Positions 51,401 to 59,001 of a stretch of DNA of 64,000 nt are shown in pieces. Location: NCBI GenBank assembly GCA_965230185.1, contig OZ245995.1:2790001-2854000 (forward strand). Direction: 5' to 3'. The notes beneath the pieces were generated by a model. It was not told where the DNA came from. It worked only from the letters and a program-made list of their open reading frames with translations, and did not search any database. Position 1 is the stretch's first letter. Each line of letters begins with the position of its first letter. This stretch comes from Motiliproteus sp965230185 (GTDB lineage Bacteria > Pseudomonadota > Gammaproteobacteria > Pseudomonadales > Balneatricaceae). The translations under genes and the position numbers were made by a program.

Positions 51401-53266
51401 GGCCTGGTGAAGCATCCTGAAATCGTGAATCCAGAACCGTTCCTTACCGCAGCGCACCGCATAGGGGTGCTCATCCATCACCTTCAGGCCGAGATTCTCC
51501 ATCACCGGAATCACGTCGGACAGCGGGATCGGCATACCGTAATGGAACAGTTTGAAGTTCACCTGCTCCACCGGTTGCTCCAGCTCCCGATAAAAGCTCA
51601 TCGCCAGCGGACTGTCGTCGTCAAGCCCCTTCAGATGCTGGATATCGGCAACACCGGTACGAGGCGTGAAGTCATCGCGGTAACTGGCGGGAAAGCCGGT
51701 ACGGAAACGGTTCGCCAGCGAGATACCCTCTTCCTCGCCGTGAAAATCGATCAGCGCATCATAGAGCTCATCCTGCCAGGAACGGGCTGCATGGATGATA
51801 CGCTGTTCGATCGCCCTCACATCCACCTCAAAGGGCTCCTCCTCGTCATCAACATGGAGGATAAACTGCGTTCTGGCCAGTATAGATTCCGAAAAGTGGG
51901 TATTGAATTCCACCCGCTGGCTGTTCAGCTCTTCGCAGAGAATATCCTGCACCCTGATCCGGAAATCAGTGCTGTAGATATCTCTGGGGGCATAAACCAG
52001 ACAGGAGAAATAGCGCCCGTAAAGATCACGGCGGACAAACAGCCGGGTCTGTCGCCGCTCATGGATATGCAGAATCCCCATGGCGGTACCGAACAGTTCA
52101 TCGGCGTCAATCTGAAACAGGTCGTCCCTGGGGTAGATTTCCAGTATCTGCTGCAGCTCCTTCCAGTCGTGGCTGCCCCGATGCAATCCGGCCTTGCGCA
52201 GCACTGCATCCACCTTCCGTCGTACTACCGGAATCAATGAAGTGCTCTGGTAATAGACCGACGAGGTGTAAAGTCCCATAAAACGGTGCTCGCCGCTGAG
52301 CTTCCCTCTGTCGTCGAAACATTTGATGGCGATGTAGTCCGAATACGCCGGCCGGTGAACCCGGGACTTGGCTGGTGACTTGGTGAAACTCAGCAGCTCA
52401 CTGATCCGAACCTGCTTGCGGACACCGCTGGGAAGATCACTGATCTGACGGGTCAGCGCCTGACGGTCACAGCAGCGAAACAGCCCCAGTTCCGAGCCGT
52501 CCACCGGCTCCAGCACCGTTTTCTTGCCGCGGGTGACGGCCCGATAAGCTTCATAACCCAGAAAGGTGAAATGGTCGTCCACCAGCCAGCTGATAAAGTC
52601 GCGCATCTCCCGAACATCGATTTTGGTCAGTTTATCGGAGATCTGGTCGATCATCCCGGTCAGAGATCCGGCCTTGTCGCGCATGGCGTGGAAGTCGGAG
52701 GTGACCAGCTTAACTTCCTCGAGGATATCGCTCAGTGTACTGCTGAAGTTTGCCAGCTGGCGGGGATCGGTGTGTCGGTCCACCTCCAGATAGATAACCG
52801 ACTCCCTGGCGATATCGGCATCGGCCTCAGCCGACGACAGCAGTTCCTGCAGTTCCCCTTTTCGATTACGTTTTACCGCCAGGATACTGTTGTGAATCGA
52901 GTGAATCGTCAGCTCACGGCGGTTAACCTCCATGCGTACCGAATCAATCAGAAAGGGCATATCCTGCTGCAGAATGATGATAACGGTATGGGTCGACTGC
53001 CAGCCGTTCTCCTCAAAATCAGGGTTAAAGACTTTGATCTTCGGCCTGCGGGCCGACTTCTGCTGGATAAAATGCCAGCACTCCAGGGTTGCGCCGTACA
53101 GCTCATTAAGTCGCCGTTCGGCCATCTCATCCGACGAAGCAGAGCTGTAGTGGACGCGGGCGAACCCAAGTACATCAGCGGCCACTCCGGGAGAAAGCTG
53201 GTTATTCAGCTCCTCTTCGAGAGTGGACAGGATTTCCGTATAGCCCTTTCGGGAGAGTGCTTGCAT
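48419..53266 (-). CDS. gdhB: NAD-specific glutamate dehydrogenase, large type
   Basis: A 1615-residue member of the L_180 class, which oxidises glutamate to 2-oxoglutarate with NAD. A long N-terminal regulatory part with ACT-like domains is followed by the catalytic core with GGLRWSDRSEDFRTEVLGL, PVGAKGGFV (lysine), ASGGSQGYDHKGMGITARGAW and GIGDMSGDVFGNGML, and a C-terminal helical domain. I start at MQALSRKG because AGGAG lies 8 bases upstream; an earlier GTG would add 10 residues. In Pseudomonas the enzyme is needed for growth on arginine and glutamate. Operon with the DUF2835 gene. Confidence 0.95.
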   Translation of the reverse strand: MQALSRKGYTEILSTLEEELNNQLSPGVAADVLGFARVHYSSASSDEMAERRLNELYGATLECWHFIQQKSARRPKIKVFNPDFEENGWQSTHTVIIILQQDMPFLIDSVRMEVNRRELTIHSIHNSILAVKRNRKGELQELLSSAEADADIARESVIYLEVDRHTDPRQLANFSSTLSDILEEVKLVTSDFHAMRDKAGSLTGMIDQISDKLTKIDVREMRDFISWLVDDHFTFLGYEAYRAVTRGKKTVLEPVDGSELGLFRCCDRQALTRQISDLPSGVRKQVRISELLSFTKSPAKSRVHRPAYSDYIAIKCFDDRGKLSGEHRFMGLYTSSVYYQSTSLIPVVRRKVDAVLRKAGLHRGSHDWKELQQILEIYPRDDLFQIDADELFGTAMGILHIHERRQTRLFVRRDLYGRYFSCLVYAPRDIYSTDFRIRVQDILCEELNSQRVEFNTHFSESILARTQFILHVDDEEEPFEVDVRAIEQRIIHAARSWQDELYDALIDFHGEEEGISLANRFRTGFPASYRDDFTPRTGVADIQHLKGLDDDSPLAMSFYRELEQPVEQVNFKLFHYGMPIPLSDVIPVMENLGLKVMDEHPYAVRCGKERFWIHDFRMLHQAGSEIDMHSVRDIFQQAFAHIWKGDASSDLFNRLVLAAQLGWRDVALLRACAAYIKQLKFGISQVAIANCLLHHIPITRKLVELFYARLEPSGRGLERQQSLKEAIIAELDNVPSLTDDRIIRRYLDIILATLRTNFFQTDDKGELKTCFSFKFSPGDIPDIPLPRPMFEIFVYSPRVQGVHLRGGKVARGGLRWSDRSEDFRTEVLGLVKAQQVKNAVIVPVGAKGGFVARLLRDDMSREEVMAEGIECYKLFIRGLLDITDNLQDDLVISPPEVLRHDEDDTYLVVAADKGTASFSDIANEIAAEYRFWLGDAFASGGSQGYDHKGMGITARGAWVSVERHFRELGHNTATSDFTVIGIGDMSGDVFGNGMLLSEHICLVAAFNHQHIFIDPNPDSAVTRAERKRLFDLPRSSWTDYNQNLISEGGGIFDRSAKSITITEPMKKRFQLGVSRMTPNELLHALLQAPVDLIWNGGIGTYIKSSLEQHSDVGDKANDAIRIDADQLQCRVIGEGGNLGMTQRARIEFGLRSGACNTDFIDNAAGVDCSDHEVNIKILLDAIVAAGDLTGKQRNQLLREMTDSVSELVLANNYRQAQAISLAQMQALDKMGEFRRLITHLEDSARLDRELEFIPEDEELVERRAEGKGLTRAEISVIISYCKARMKEELVASDLPEDQYAARELETAFPAMLNQRFPEEVAGHRLRREIIATQIANHLTNQMGISYIHRLQLSTGSKPPAIAQAYIVAREVFQLPEIWQRIETLDNRIDADVQARMMLETQRLVRRASRWFLRNRRLSLDTAAEIDHFGPKVTLLREHMGEWLDGSPGQNWKDRYYYYHQAGVPEALASAVAGADSLYMSLGVIEVARDTNTDLRQVVDAYCVLGERLDLYWFAKEVTALRVDSHWQALAREAFRDDLDWQVRALATSLIRRWNGKEAISDCFDLWMQQNDLMVLRWLDMLSDLRSAERQDYSMFTVAIRELFDLAKGTTLSASG

Positions 53267-53493
53267 CAACATTGCTCCTGCAAAAATGGACTTCACTGGC
53301 CCGAAACTCCGACAGCATCACGGAGCAGCGCTCAGACATCTGTATGAGTATAGGCCAACACATTAATTTTGCAGGGATTTCTTATTGAAAACGATGTTGC
53401 AGAACGGCAATATCGTCGTCATTGACTAAGGTGCTGTTGCGGACACAGGCAGCATAGCAATCAACACCTTAAGGGGCGAGTGCTATAACGGAA

Positions 53494-53814
53494 TCAGATG
53501 TCGACTTCGTCTTTATTCTGCGGCGACTCTCTGTCCTCGTCTGCCATCAGCTTTCTGGAACGCTCGGCCACTTCGGCCGGCGATGCCTTCAGCCTGGGTC
53601 TGCGCTTCGAGGGGTGTTTTTCTGCGTTCTGCTGACGCAGTTTCTCAGCGTCGCGCTCCTTTTCCAGCAGTGATTTCTGCTGTTTCTTGCGGGCCAGATT
53701 CTGCTGTTTACGGGCCTTGTATTCGGCCTTCGCCGCGGAGGTTCGCTTCTCCTGTTTCAGCGGCACAAACTTCTCACCGGCTACGGAACGAATTTTTTTC
53801 TTCTCTCGGGTCAT
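53494..53814 (-). CDS. Small basic coiled-coil protein
   Basis: I do not recognise this family. A 106-residue protein with 40% charged residues, mostly K, R and E, and low complexity. It is likely one long helix in the middle (AEYKARKQQNLARKKQQK) with a disordered tail; no membrane segment. Downstream of the YlqF-type gene by 84 bases. Its basic nature and neighbour suggest an RNA or ribosome link, which is inference only. Confidence 0.6.
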   Translation of the reverse strand: MTREKKKIRSVAGEKFVPLKQEKRTSAAKAEYKARKQQNLARKKQQKSLLEKERDAEKLRQQNAEKHPSKRRPRLKASPAEVAERSRKLMADEDRESPQNKDEVDI

Positions 53815-53898
53815 GGTAACTCTCAGTACTTCTCTAAGATCGGACTGTCAGGGACGCTGACGTCTGTAAATATCGGTTGCAACTATACGCCGGTGGCG

Positions 53899-54825
53899 CT
53901 ATTTCTGCCGCCGGTCGGACTCGGGGGAATCCTGTTCTGCCAGCGCCTCGGCTTCTGCTTTCCGTCTCGCCTCTTCCGCCAGCCGGGCTTTAGTCTGCCA
54001 CTCCTCCACGGTTTCGAAGGTCAGGCGACCCAGCTTCGAAGAGCGCAGATCTCCAATCAGGATTTCAGCCGCCTTATGGCGATCAACGATACCGCCGCTG
54101 CGCAGGCAGCCACGACGCCGCCCGACCTCATCAAGCGCCGCACCAGAAGATGCTGGCATCTCTTTGAGTTTAAAGCGATTTGCAAACAATCCCGGATAGT
54201 CTTTCAACAGGAAATCAAGCGCATAGAGGGCAACCTCTTCATACTCCATCACGGTGTCCTTGATGGCTCCGCTGGCGGCTAGGCGATAGGTCGAATCTTC
54301 GTCGTGGATCTTTGGCCAGAGAATGCCCGGTGTATCGTAAATCGCCAGACCGTTACTGGTAACAAATCGCTGCTGGGTCTTAGTCACCGCCGGCTCGTTA
54401 CCGACCCTGGCAATACGCCGCCCGAGCAGGCTGTTAATCAGCGTCGACTTGCCGACATTGGGAATGCCCATAATGATGGCGCGAACCGGTCGATCGGCGG
54501 CGACCCGTCCCGGCACCATCTTGCGGCAGAGGCTGACCAGCTGCTTGATGCCGCTGCGATTATCACAACAGAACGGCAGCGCCACCGTATCGTCGCGCCG
54601 CAGATAGTCGACCCAGGCTGCCGTGCGTTGTTCGTCAGCCAGATCACTCTTATTCAACAGCTTGATAACCGGCTTATCACCACGCAACTCCTCTACCAGC
54701 GGATTTTCGCTGGAGACCGGCAGACGGGCATCCAGGACTTCGATCACCAGGTCCGTCTTCGGCATAATTCTGGCGATCTCTTTACGCGCCTTATGCATAT
54801 GGCCCGGAAACCATTGAATGGGCAT
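53899..54825 (-). CDS. Circularly permuted ribosome-assembly GTPase (YlqF/RbgA family)
   Basis: A 308-residue GTPase with its motifs in permuted order: G4 NKSD at 58-61, then G1 GIPNVGKST at 120-128, then G3 DTPG. N-terminus IQWFPGHMHKARKEI is the YlqF/RbgA hallmark. In Bacillus, RbgA acts in late 50S assembly. I start at MPIQWFPGHM because AGGAG lies 10 bases upstream. E. coli lacks a close copy; it occurs in many other gammaproteobacteria. The extra basic C-terminal tail is charged. Confidence 0.9.
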   Translation of the reverse strand: MPIQWFPGHMHKARKEIARIMPKTDLVIEVLDARLPVSSENPLVEELRGDKPVIKLLNKSDLADEQRTAAWVDYLRRDDTVALPFCCDNRSGIKQLVSLCRKMVPGRVAADRPVRAIIMGIPNVGKSTLINSLLGRRIARVGNEPAVTKTQQRFVTSNGLAIYDTPGILWPKIHDEDSTYRLAASGAIKDTVMEYEEVALYALDFLLKDYPGLFANRFKLKEMPASSGAALDEVGRRRGCLRSGGIVDRHKAAEILIGDLRSSKLGRLTFETVEEWQTKARLAEEARRKAEAEALAEQDSPESDRRQK

Positions 54826-54859
54826 GGGTGATAAACTCCTGACTGGCAATAAAAGCGGG

Positions 54860-54865
54860 ATTATA
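54860..54865 (-). promoter_or_regulatory. Candidate -10 of the YlqF-type gene
   Basis: TATAAT on the minus strand about 35 bases before the ATG. No convincing -35 at the right distance. Confidence 0.35.
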
Positions 54866-54979
54866 CCTCAGAGACCCTAACCAGATCTAAGTCAAAAAAG
54901 TGGCCGGTTCAGCCCGTATGCGCTCCTGATTTTATGGGCTAGAATGTCAACTCACACGCAGCCATCAGGATGTTCATAG

Positions 54980-56209
54980 ATGAACACGGTTCTGGATAAT
55001 TCACAGACCCTACTTGCCCGCCAGCCCATATTTGATCGTCAGCTGAAAGTAATTGCCTATGAGCTGCTCTATCGAAGCGATGATGAGGATGAAGCCGATT
55101 TTCTGGATGGCGACCAGGCCACCTGCGAAGTGCTGCTGAACAGCTATACCAGCATCTGTGACAAAGGCAACCTGAAACGGGTGCCGGCGTTCATCAACCT
55201 GACCCGCGAACTCATTCTTCAGCAGAGCATTCCCCAGGCATTGCGTAAGCAGGTCGTGCTGGAAGTGCTCGAGGATATCGAAGTCGATGATAAATTGCTG
55301 GCGGCGATCACCCGACTCAAAGCTGATGGATTTCGCATTGCGCTGGATGATTTCGTCTATCAGGACAGCCACATTCCGCTGCTGAAACTGGTCGATATCG
55401 TCAAGGTGGATATTCTTCAGCTGAACCGGGAGGAGCTCGAGCGGCATGTAAAGATACTGGCGCCGTTTAAGGTCACGCTGCTGGCCGAGAAGATCGAGAA
55501 TGTCGATCAGCTCTACGAATGCGTCGATCTGGGTTTTAAGTTGTTCCAGGGCCATTTCCTCAGTAAGCCCCAGGTGGTCAAAGGCAAGAAAGTCTCCGGC
55601 AACAGCATTGCGCTGATGCAACTGGTGCAGGAACTTCAGAAACCAGATATTACCGCCGATGATATCGAGGGTCTGATCGTCAAGGATCCGGTGCTCACCT
55701 ACAAGCTACTGCGGATCGTCAATTCGGCGGCCTATTCACTGGTGCGGAAAGTGGAATCCCTCAGTCAGGCGATCGTCATGCTGGGTATGGAGCAGGTCCG
55801 CAAGTGGGCAACACTGATCGCTCTCAGCAGCAACAAAGATAAACCGGAGGAGCTGTCACGGGTTCTGCTGACCCGGGGAAGAATGTGCGAGCTGCTGGCC
55901 ACCGCCATGAACTACCCCAATGCCACCAGCTTTTTCATGGTGGGCATGATGTCGGATATCAATGCGCTGCTGGATATGGAGATGGAAACTCTGCTCGAGC
56001 AGATACCGCTGAATGACGAGATCAAGACGGCGATTTCCGACCGGGCCGGCCCCATGGGCTCGGTGCTCACCGCCACCCTCTGTTACGAACAGGGCGAATG
56101 GGACCGGCTGTCAGAATTCGATATTCCGGACACCCTCTATGAAAGCGCCTATCGCCACAGTATTCAGTGGGCACAGGACGCCATGCAGGCGTTGAATGAA
56201 GAGGGCTGA
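54980..56209 (+). CDS. EAL-HDOD domain protein
   Basis: A 409-residue protein of the YuxH type: an N-terminal EAL-like domain (about 10-200) and a C-terminal HDOD domain (about 205-400). The EAL part reads YELLYRS, FRIALDDFV and IENVDQLYE, with the GTG loop after DDF missing, so c-di-GMP hydrolysis is unlikely. The HDOD part has IVKDPVLTYKLLRIVNSAAYS and SLSQAIVMLGMEQVRKW. Such proteins act as signalling scaffolds in stress and motility. Divergent from the YlqF-type gene. Confidence 0.88.
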   Translation: MNTVLDNSQTLLARQPIFDRQLKVIAYELLYRSDDEDEADFLDGDQATCEVLLNSYTSICDKGNLKRVPAFINLTRELILQQSIPQALRKQVVLEVLEDIEVDDKLLAAITRLKADGFRIALDDFVYQDSHIPLLKLVDIVKVDILQLNREELERHVKILAPFKVTLLAEKIENVDQLYECVDLGFKLFQGHFLSKPQVVKGKKVSGNSIALMQLVQELQKPDITADDIEGLIVKDPVLTYKLLRIVNSAAYSLVRKVESLSQAIVMLGMEQVRKWATLIALSSNKDKPEELSRVLLTRGRMCELLATAMNYPNATSFFMVGMMSDINALLDMEMETLLEQIPLNDEIKTAISDRAGPMGSVLTATLCYEQGEWDRLSEFDIPDTLYESAYRHSIQWAQDAMQALNEEG

Positions 56210-56305
56210 GCTGCCGTTTTCATCGCCATTGTGATGTAATACCTCCTGAAAGGCAGCTTCTTGCGGTGGCTGCCCGACCACCAGCTGCTGATCTCTCTGA
56301 TATCT

Positions 56306-58042
56306 ATGTCTCATACCCCTCCAAACGACCTGCCCGGTTTCGACCCTCTGGCTGTTCGTCAACAGTTTCCCCTGATTGCCGGGAGCTCACAGATCTACCT
56401 GGATAACGGCGCCACCACCCAGAAACCGGAGTCGGTGATCACAGCCGTCGAGCACTTCTACCGTGAGTACAACGCCAACGTCCACCGTGGCGCCCACCGA
56501 CTCAGCACCCGTGCCACCGAGGCCTATGAATTGGCAAGAGAGCGCGTCCGCCGGTTTATCAACGCCCGGGAAAGCCGGGAAATCATCTGGACCCGAGGCA
56601 CCACCGAATCGATCAATCTGGTGGCCAGCTGCTGTACCGGTCGGCTGAAACCCGGCGATGAGATACTGCTGAGCGTTCTCGAACATCACTCCAACATTGT
56701 GCCCTGGCAGATGCTGGCGGCCCGCACCGGTGCCATTGTCCGGGTGATACCGCTTAACAACCGGGGCGAGCTGGATCTGCCGGCGTTCGAAAAACTGCTG
56801 AACAAACGCACCCGAATTCTGGCGCTGACTCATATTTCCAATGCGCTCGGCACCGTCAACCCGATTGAACACTGTATTCGCAAAGCCAGAGAGGCCGGCG
56901 CGCTGGTGCTGATTGACGGCGCCCAGGCGCTTGCCCACCAGACTGTCGACGTACAGGCACTGGGGTGTGATTTCTACGCTTTCTCGGCCCATAAGGCTTT
57001 TGGCCCCACGGGTATCGGCGCGCTGTATGGGCGCGCGGAAGTGCTGGAATCCCTGCCGCCCTGGCAAGGCGGCGGCGAGATGATCGAGCGTGTCAGCTTC
57101 GAAGGCACCACCTACAACAGCCTGCCCTGGCGCTTTGAAGCAGGAACGCCGGATATTGCGGGGGCGATTGGCTTCAGCGCTGCTGTCGAATTCCTGGACG
57201 GACTGAATCGAGAGGCGGCGGCCCATCATGAACAACAGCTGCTGGCCGGCGCCCGGGGAATGCTTGAATCGATACCCGGCATCCGTATTATCGGCAACCC
57301 GGAACACCAGGCGGCCCTGCTCTCTTTTACCCTCGAGGGCTTTCATACCTATGATCTTGGTACGCTGCTGGATCAGCAGAATATCGCCATCAGGACCGGC
57401 CATCACTGCACGATGCCGCTGATGGATCACCTGGGGCTTCCGGAAGGAACAGCCCGGGCATCGTTCGCTGTCTACAACACCATGGTGGAAGTGGAACAGC
57501 TGGCGGCGGCACTGGAGCAGCTGACCTCGCCCGAGCTGCATCCGGCCATTGACATATCCGCTCCCCCTGCGCCTCCTTCTGCAGAACCGGATAGCACCAG
57601 CACAGCCAGTCCGGCCGGCGATCAGCAGATTTCGCTCTCTGTACAACTGGCCACTATTCGTGACTGGCAATCCCGCTATAGCTTTATTATGAAACTGGGC
57701 CGACAACCTTCCGGGATCCCGGAAAGTCTGAAATCGCCGGAGCGCCAGCTCCATGGCTGCACCAGCAAAGTCTGGCTGACTCACCGTCGTGAGAAGGACA
57801 GCGGCGCCCTGCACTTTGCTCTCGACAGCGATGCCCGGGTTATTCGCGGACTGGGGCTGGTGCTGCTGGATGCAATCGACGGCATGCAGCCCGCGGAGAT
57901 TGCCGAATTCGATATGGAGCAGCATTTCACCCGACTGGGACTGATCCAGCATCTCAGCCCGTCTCGCAGCAACGGGCTGCGGGCGATTATGGAGGAGATC
58001 CGGCGACTGGCTTCAGACTACAGCGGTTCGAAGCACCGCTGA
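56306..58042 (+). CDS. CsdA-CsdE fusion: cysteine desulfurase and sulfur acceptor
   Basis: A 578-residue fusion. Residues about 25-408 are a type II cysteine desulfurase: GATTQKPESVI, PLP lysine K230 (FSAHKAFGPTG) and active cysteine C368 (RTGHHCTMPL). After a Pro/Ala/Ser-rich linker (about 409-440) comes a SufE/CsdE domain with acceptor cysteine C485 (LHGCTSKVWL). SufS-SufE or CsdA-CsdE could be meant; convergent tcdA, the CsdL of E. coli, favours CsdA-CsdE. I start at MSHTPPNDLP. Fusion tethers donor and acceptor. No suf or isc genes are near. Confidence 0.93.
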   Translation: MSHTPPNDLPGFDPLAVRQQFPLIAGSSQIYLDNGATTQKPESVITAVEHFYREYNANVHRGAHRLSTRATEAYELARERVRRFINARESREIIWTRGTTESINLVASCCTGRLKPGDEILLSVLEHHSNIVPWQMLAARTGAIVRVIPLNNRGELDLPAFEKLLNKRTRILALTHISNALGTVNPIEHCIRKAREAGALVLIDGAQALAHQTVDVQALGCDFYAFSAHKAFGPTGIGALYGRAEVLESLPPWQGGGEMIERVSFEGTTYNSLPWRFEAGTPDIAGAIGFSAAVEFLDGLNREAAAHHEQQLLAGARGMLESIPGIRIIGNPEHQAALLSFTLEGFHTYDLGTLLDQQNIAIRTGHHCTMPLMDHLGLPEGTARASFAVYNTMVEVEQLAAALEQLTSPELHPAIDISAPPAPPSAEPDSTSTASPAGDQQISLSVQLATIRDWQSRYSFIMKLGRQPSGIPESLKSPERQLHGCTSKVWLTHRREKDSGALHFALDSDARVIRGLGLVLLDAIDGMQPAEIAEFDMEQHFTRLGLIQHLSPSRSNGLRAIMEEIRRLASDYSGSKHR

Positions 58043-58053
58043 GTCAACAGCAA

Positions 58054-58836
58054 TCAGGCATCCGTCAACTTTCGCACCACCCGTGACACGGCAACAAACC
58101 CGAAGGTGGCGGTAACGCAGGTCGCGGCGCCAAACCCACTACTGCAGTCCAGACGCAGAGATCCCTCCTCACCGCCGGTCTTTTCGTGACAGACACTGCC
58201 GTCGGCCTGCGGATAGCTCAGCTGCTCGGTCGAAAATACACAGGGAACGTCGAAACGTCGTTTCGGATTGCGGGTAAAACCGTGGAAACGCCGCAACTGA
58301 GAACGAACTTTTGCCGCCAGCGGATCCTGATAAGTGCGGCTGAGGTCGGCAACCTGGATCTGCGTCGGGTCCATCTGCCCGCCGGCTCCGCCAACGCAGA
58401 TTACCGGTATCTTACGGCGTCGGCAGAATGCAATCATCGCCGCTTTAGCCCGCACGTTATCAATCGCGTCGATCACATAGTCGAAGGACTGGTCGAGCAA
58501 CTCCGTCAGGTTTTCTTCACTGACGAACTCCTCTACCGGCAGGCACTGACAGTCGGGATTAATGGCTCTGATTCGCTCCGCCATCACTTCCACCTTGGAC
58601 TGGCCCACCGTATCGGAGAGCGCGTGAATCTGACGATTGGTATTGGTTATACACAGATCGTCCAGATCGATCAGGGTGATCCGGCCGACGGCTGTTCGGG
58701 CCAGTGCTTCAGCCGCCCAGCTGCCAACACCGCCGATCCCGACGACGCAGACATGAGCCCGGCGAAGCTTCTCCAGCCCCTCTATGCCATAGAGTCTGGC
58801 GGTGCCGGAAAAACGCTGCTCAAAATCACCCTGCAT
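58054..58836 (-). CDS. tcdA: tRNA threonylcarbamoyladenosine dehydratase
   Basis: A 260-residue E1-like enzyme that turns t6A37 of tRNA into the cyclic form ct6A with ATP. Motifs: VVGIGGVGSWAAEAL (nucleotide site), IDLDDLCITNTNRQIHA, YVIDAIDNVRAKAAMI and CSSGFGAATCVTATFG. In E. coli tcdA needs CsdA and CsdE for full activity, and the fused pair faces it here with 11 bases between stops. I start at MQGDFEQRF (58836), preceded by GAGG. Confidence 0.93.
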   Translation of the reverse strand: MQGDFEQRFSGTARLYGIEGLEKLRRAHVCVVGIGGVGSWAAEALARTAVGRITLIDLDDLCITNTNRQIHALSDTVGQSKVEVMAERIRAINPDCQCLPVEEFVSEENLTELLDQSFDYVIDAIDNVRAKAAMIAFCRRRKIPVICVGGAGGQMDPTQIQVADLSRTYQDPLAAKVRSQLRRFHGFTRNPKRRFDVPCVFSTEQLSYPQADGSVCHEKTGGEEGSLRLDCSSGFGAATCVTATFGFVAVSRVVRKLTDA

Positions 58837-58944
58837 AACCTGAAACCTCTTACCATCGTCTGCTTTCAGAAGGGGCGCATTGTAGCGACAAACAGCAGCG
58901 GCGAACAGACAGTCAGAAAGTGGAGGAAACTTAAAGCACGCCAC

Positions 58945-58975
58945 AAAAAAAGACGAGCTCCAGACCCGTCTTTTT
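58945..58975 (-). terminator. Terminator of the chemoreceptor gene
   Basis: AAAGACG and CGTCTTT form a stem around an 11-base loop with T-runs on both sides. It separates the chemoreceptor transcript from tcdA. Confidence 0.8.
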
Positions 58976-59001
58976 CCACACCGCTGTCAGTGAAGGGGCA
59001 T

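Noticed and set aside
50357..52240. 627-codon plus-strand frame opposite gdhB
   Set aside because: Mirror of the gdhB reading frame in a gene with few stops on the other strand; no start signal or family motif.
56387..57952. 521-codon minus-strand frame opposite the CsdA-CsdE fusion
   Set aside because: Shadow of a well-supported gene.
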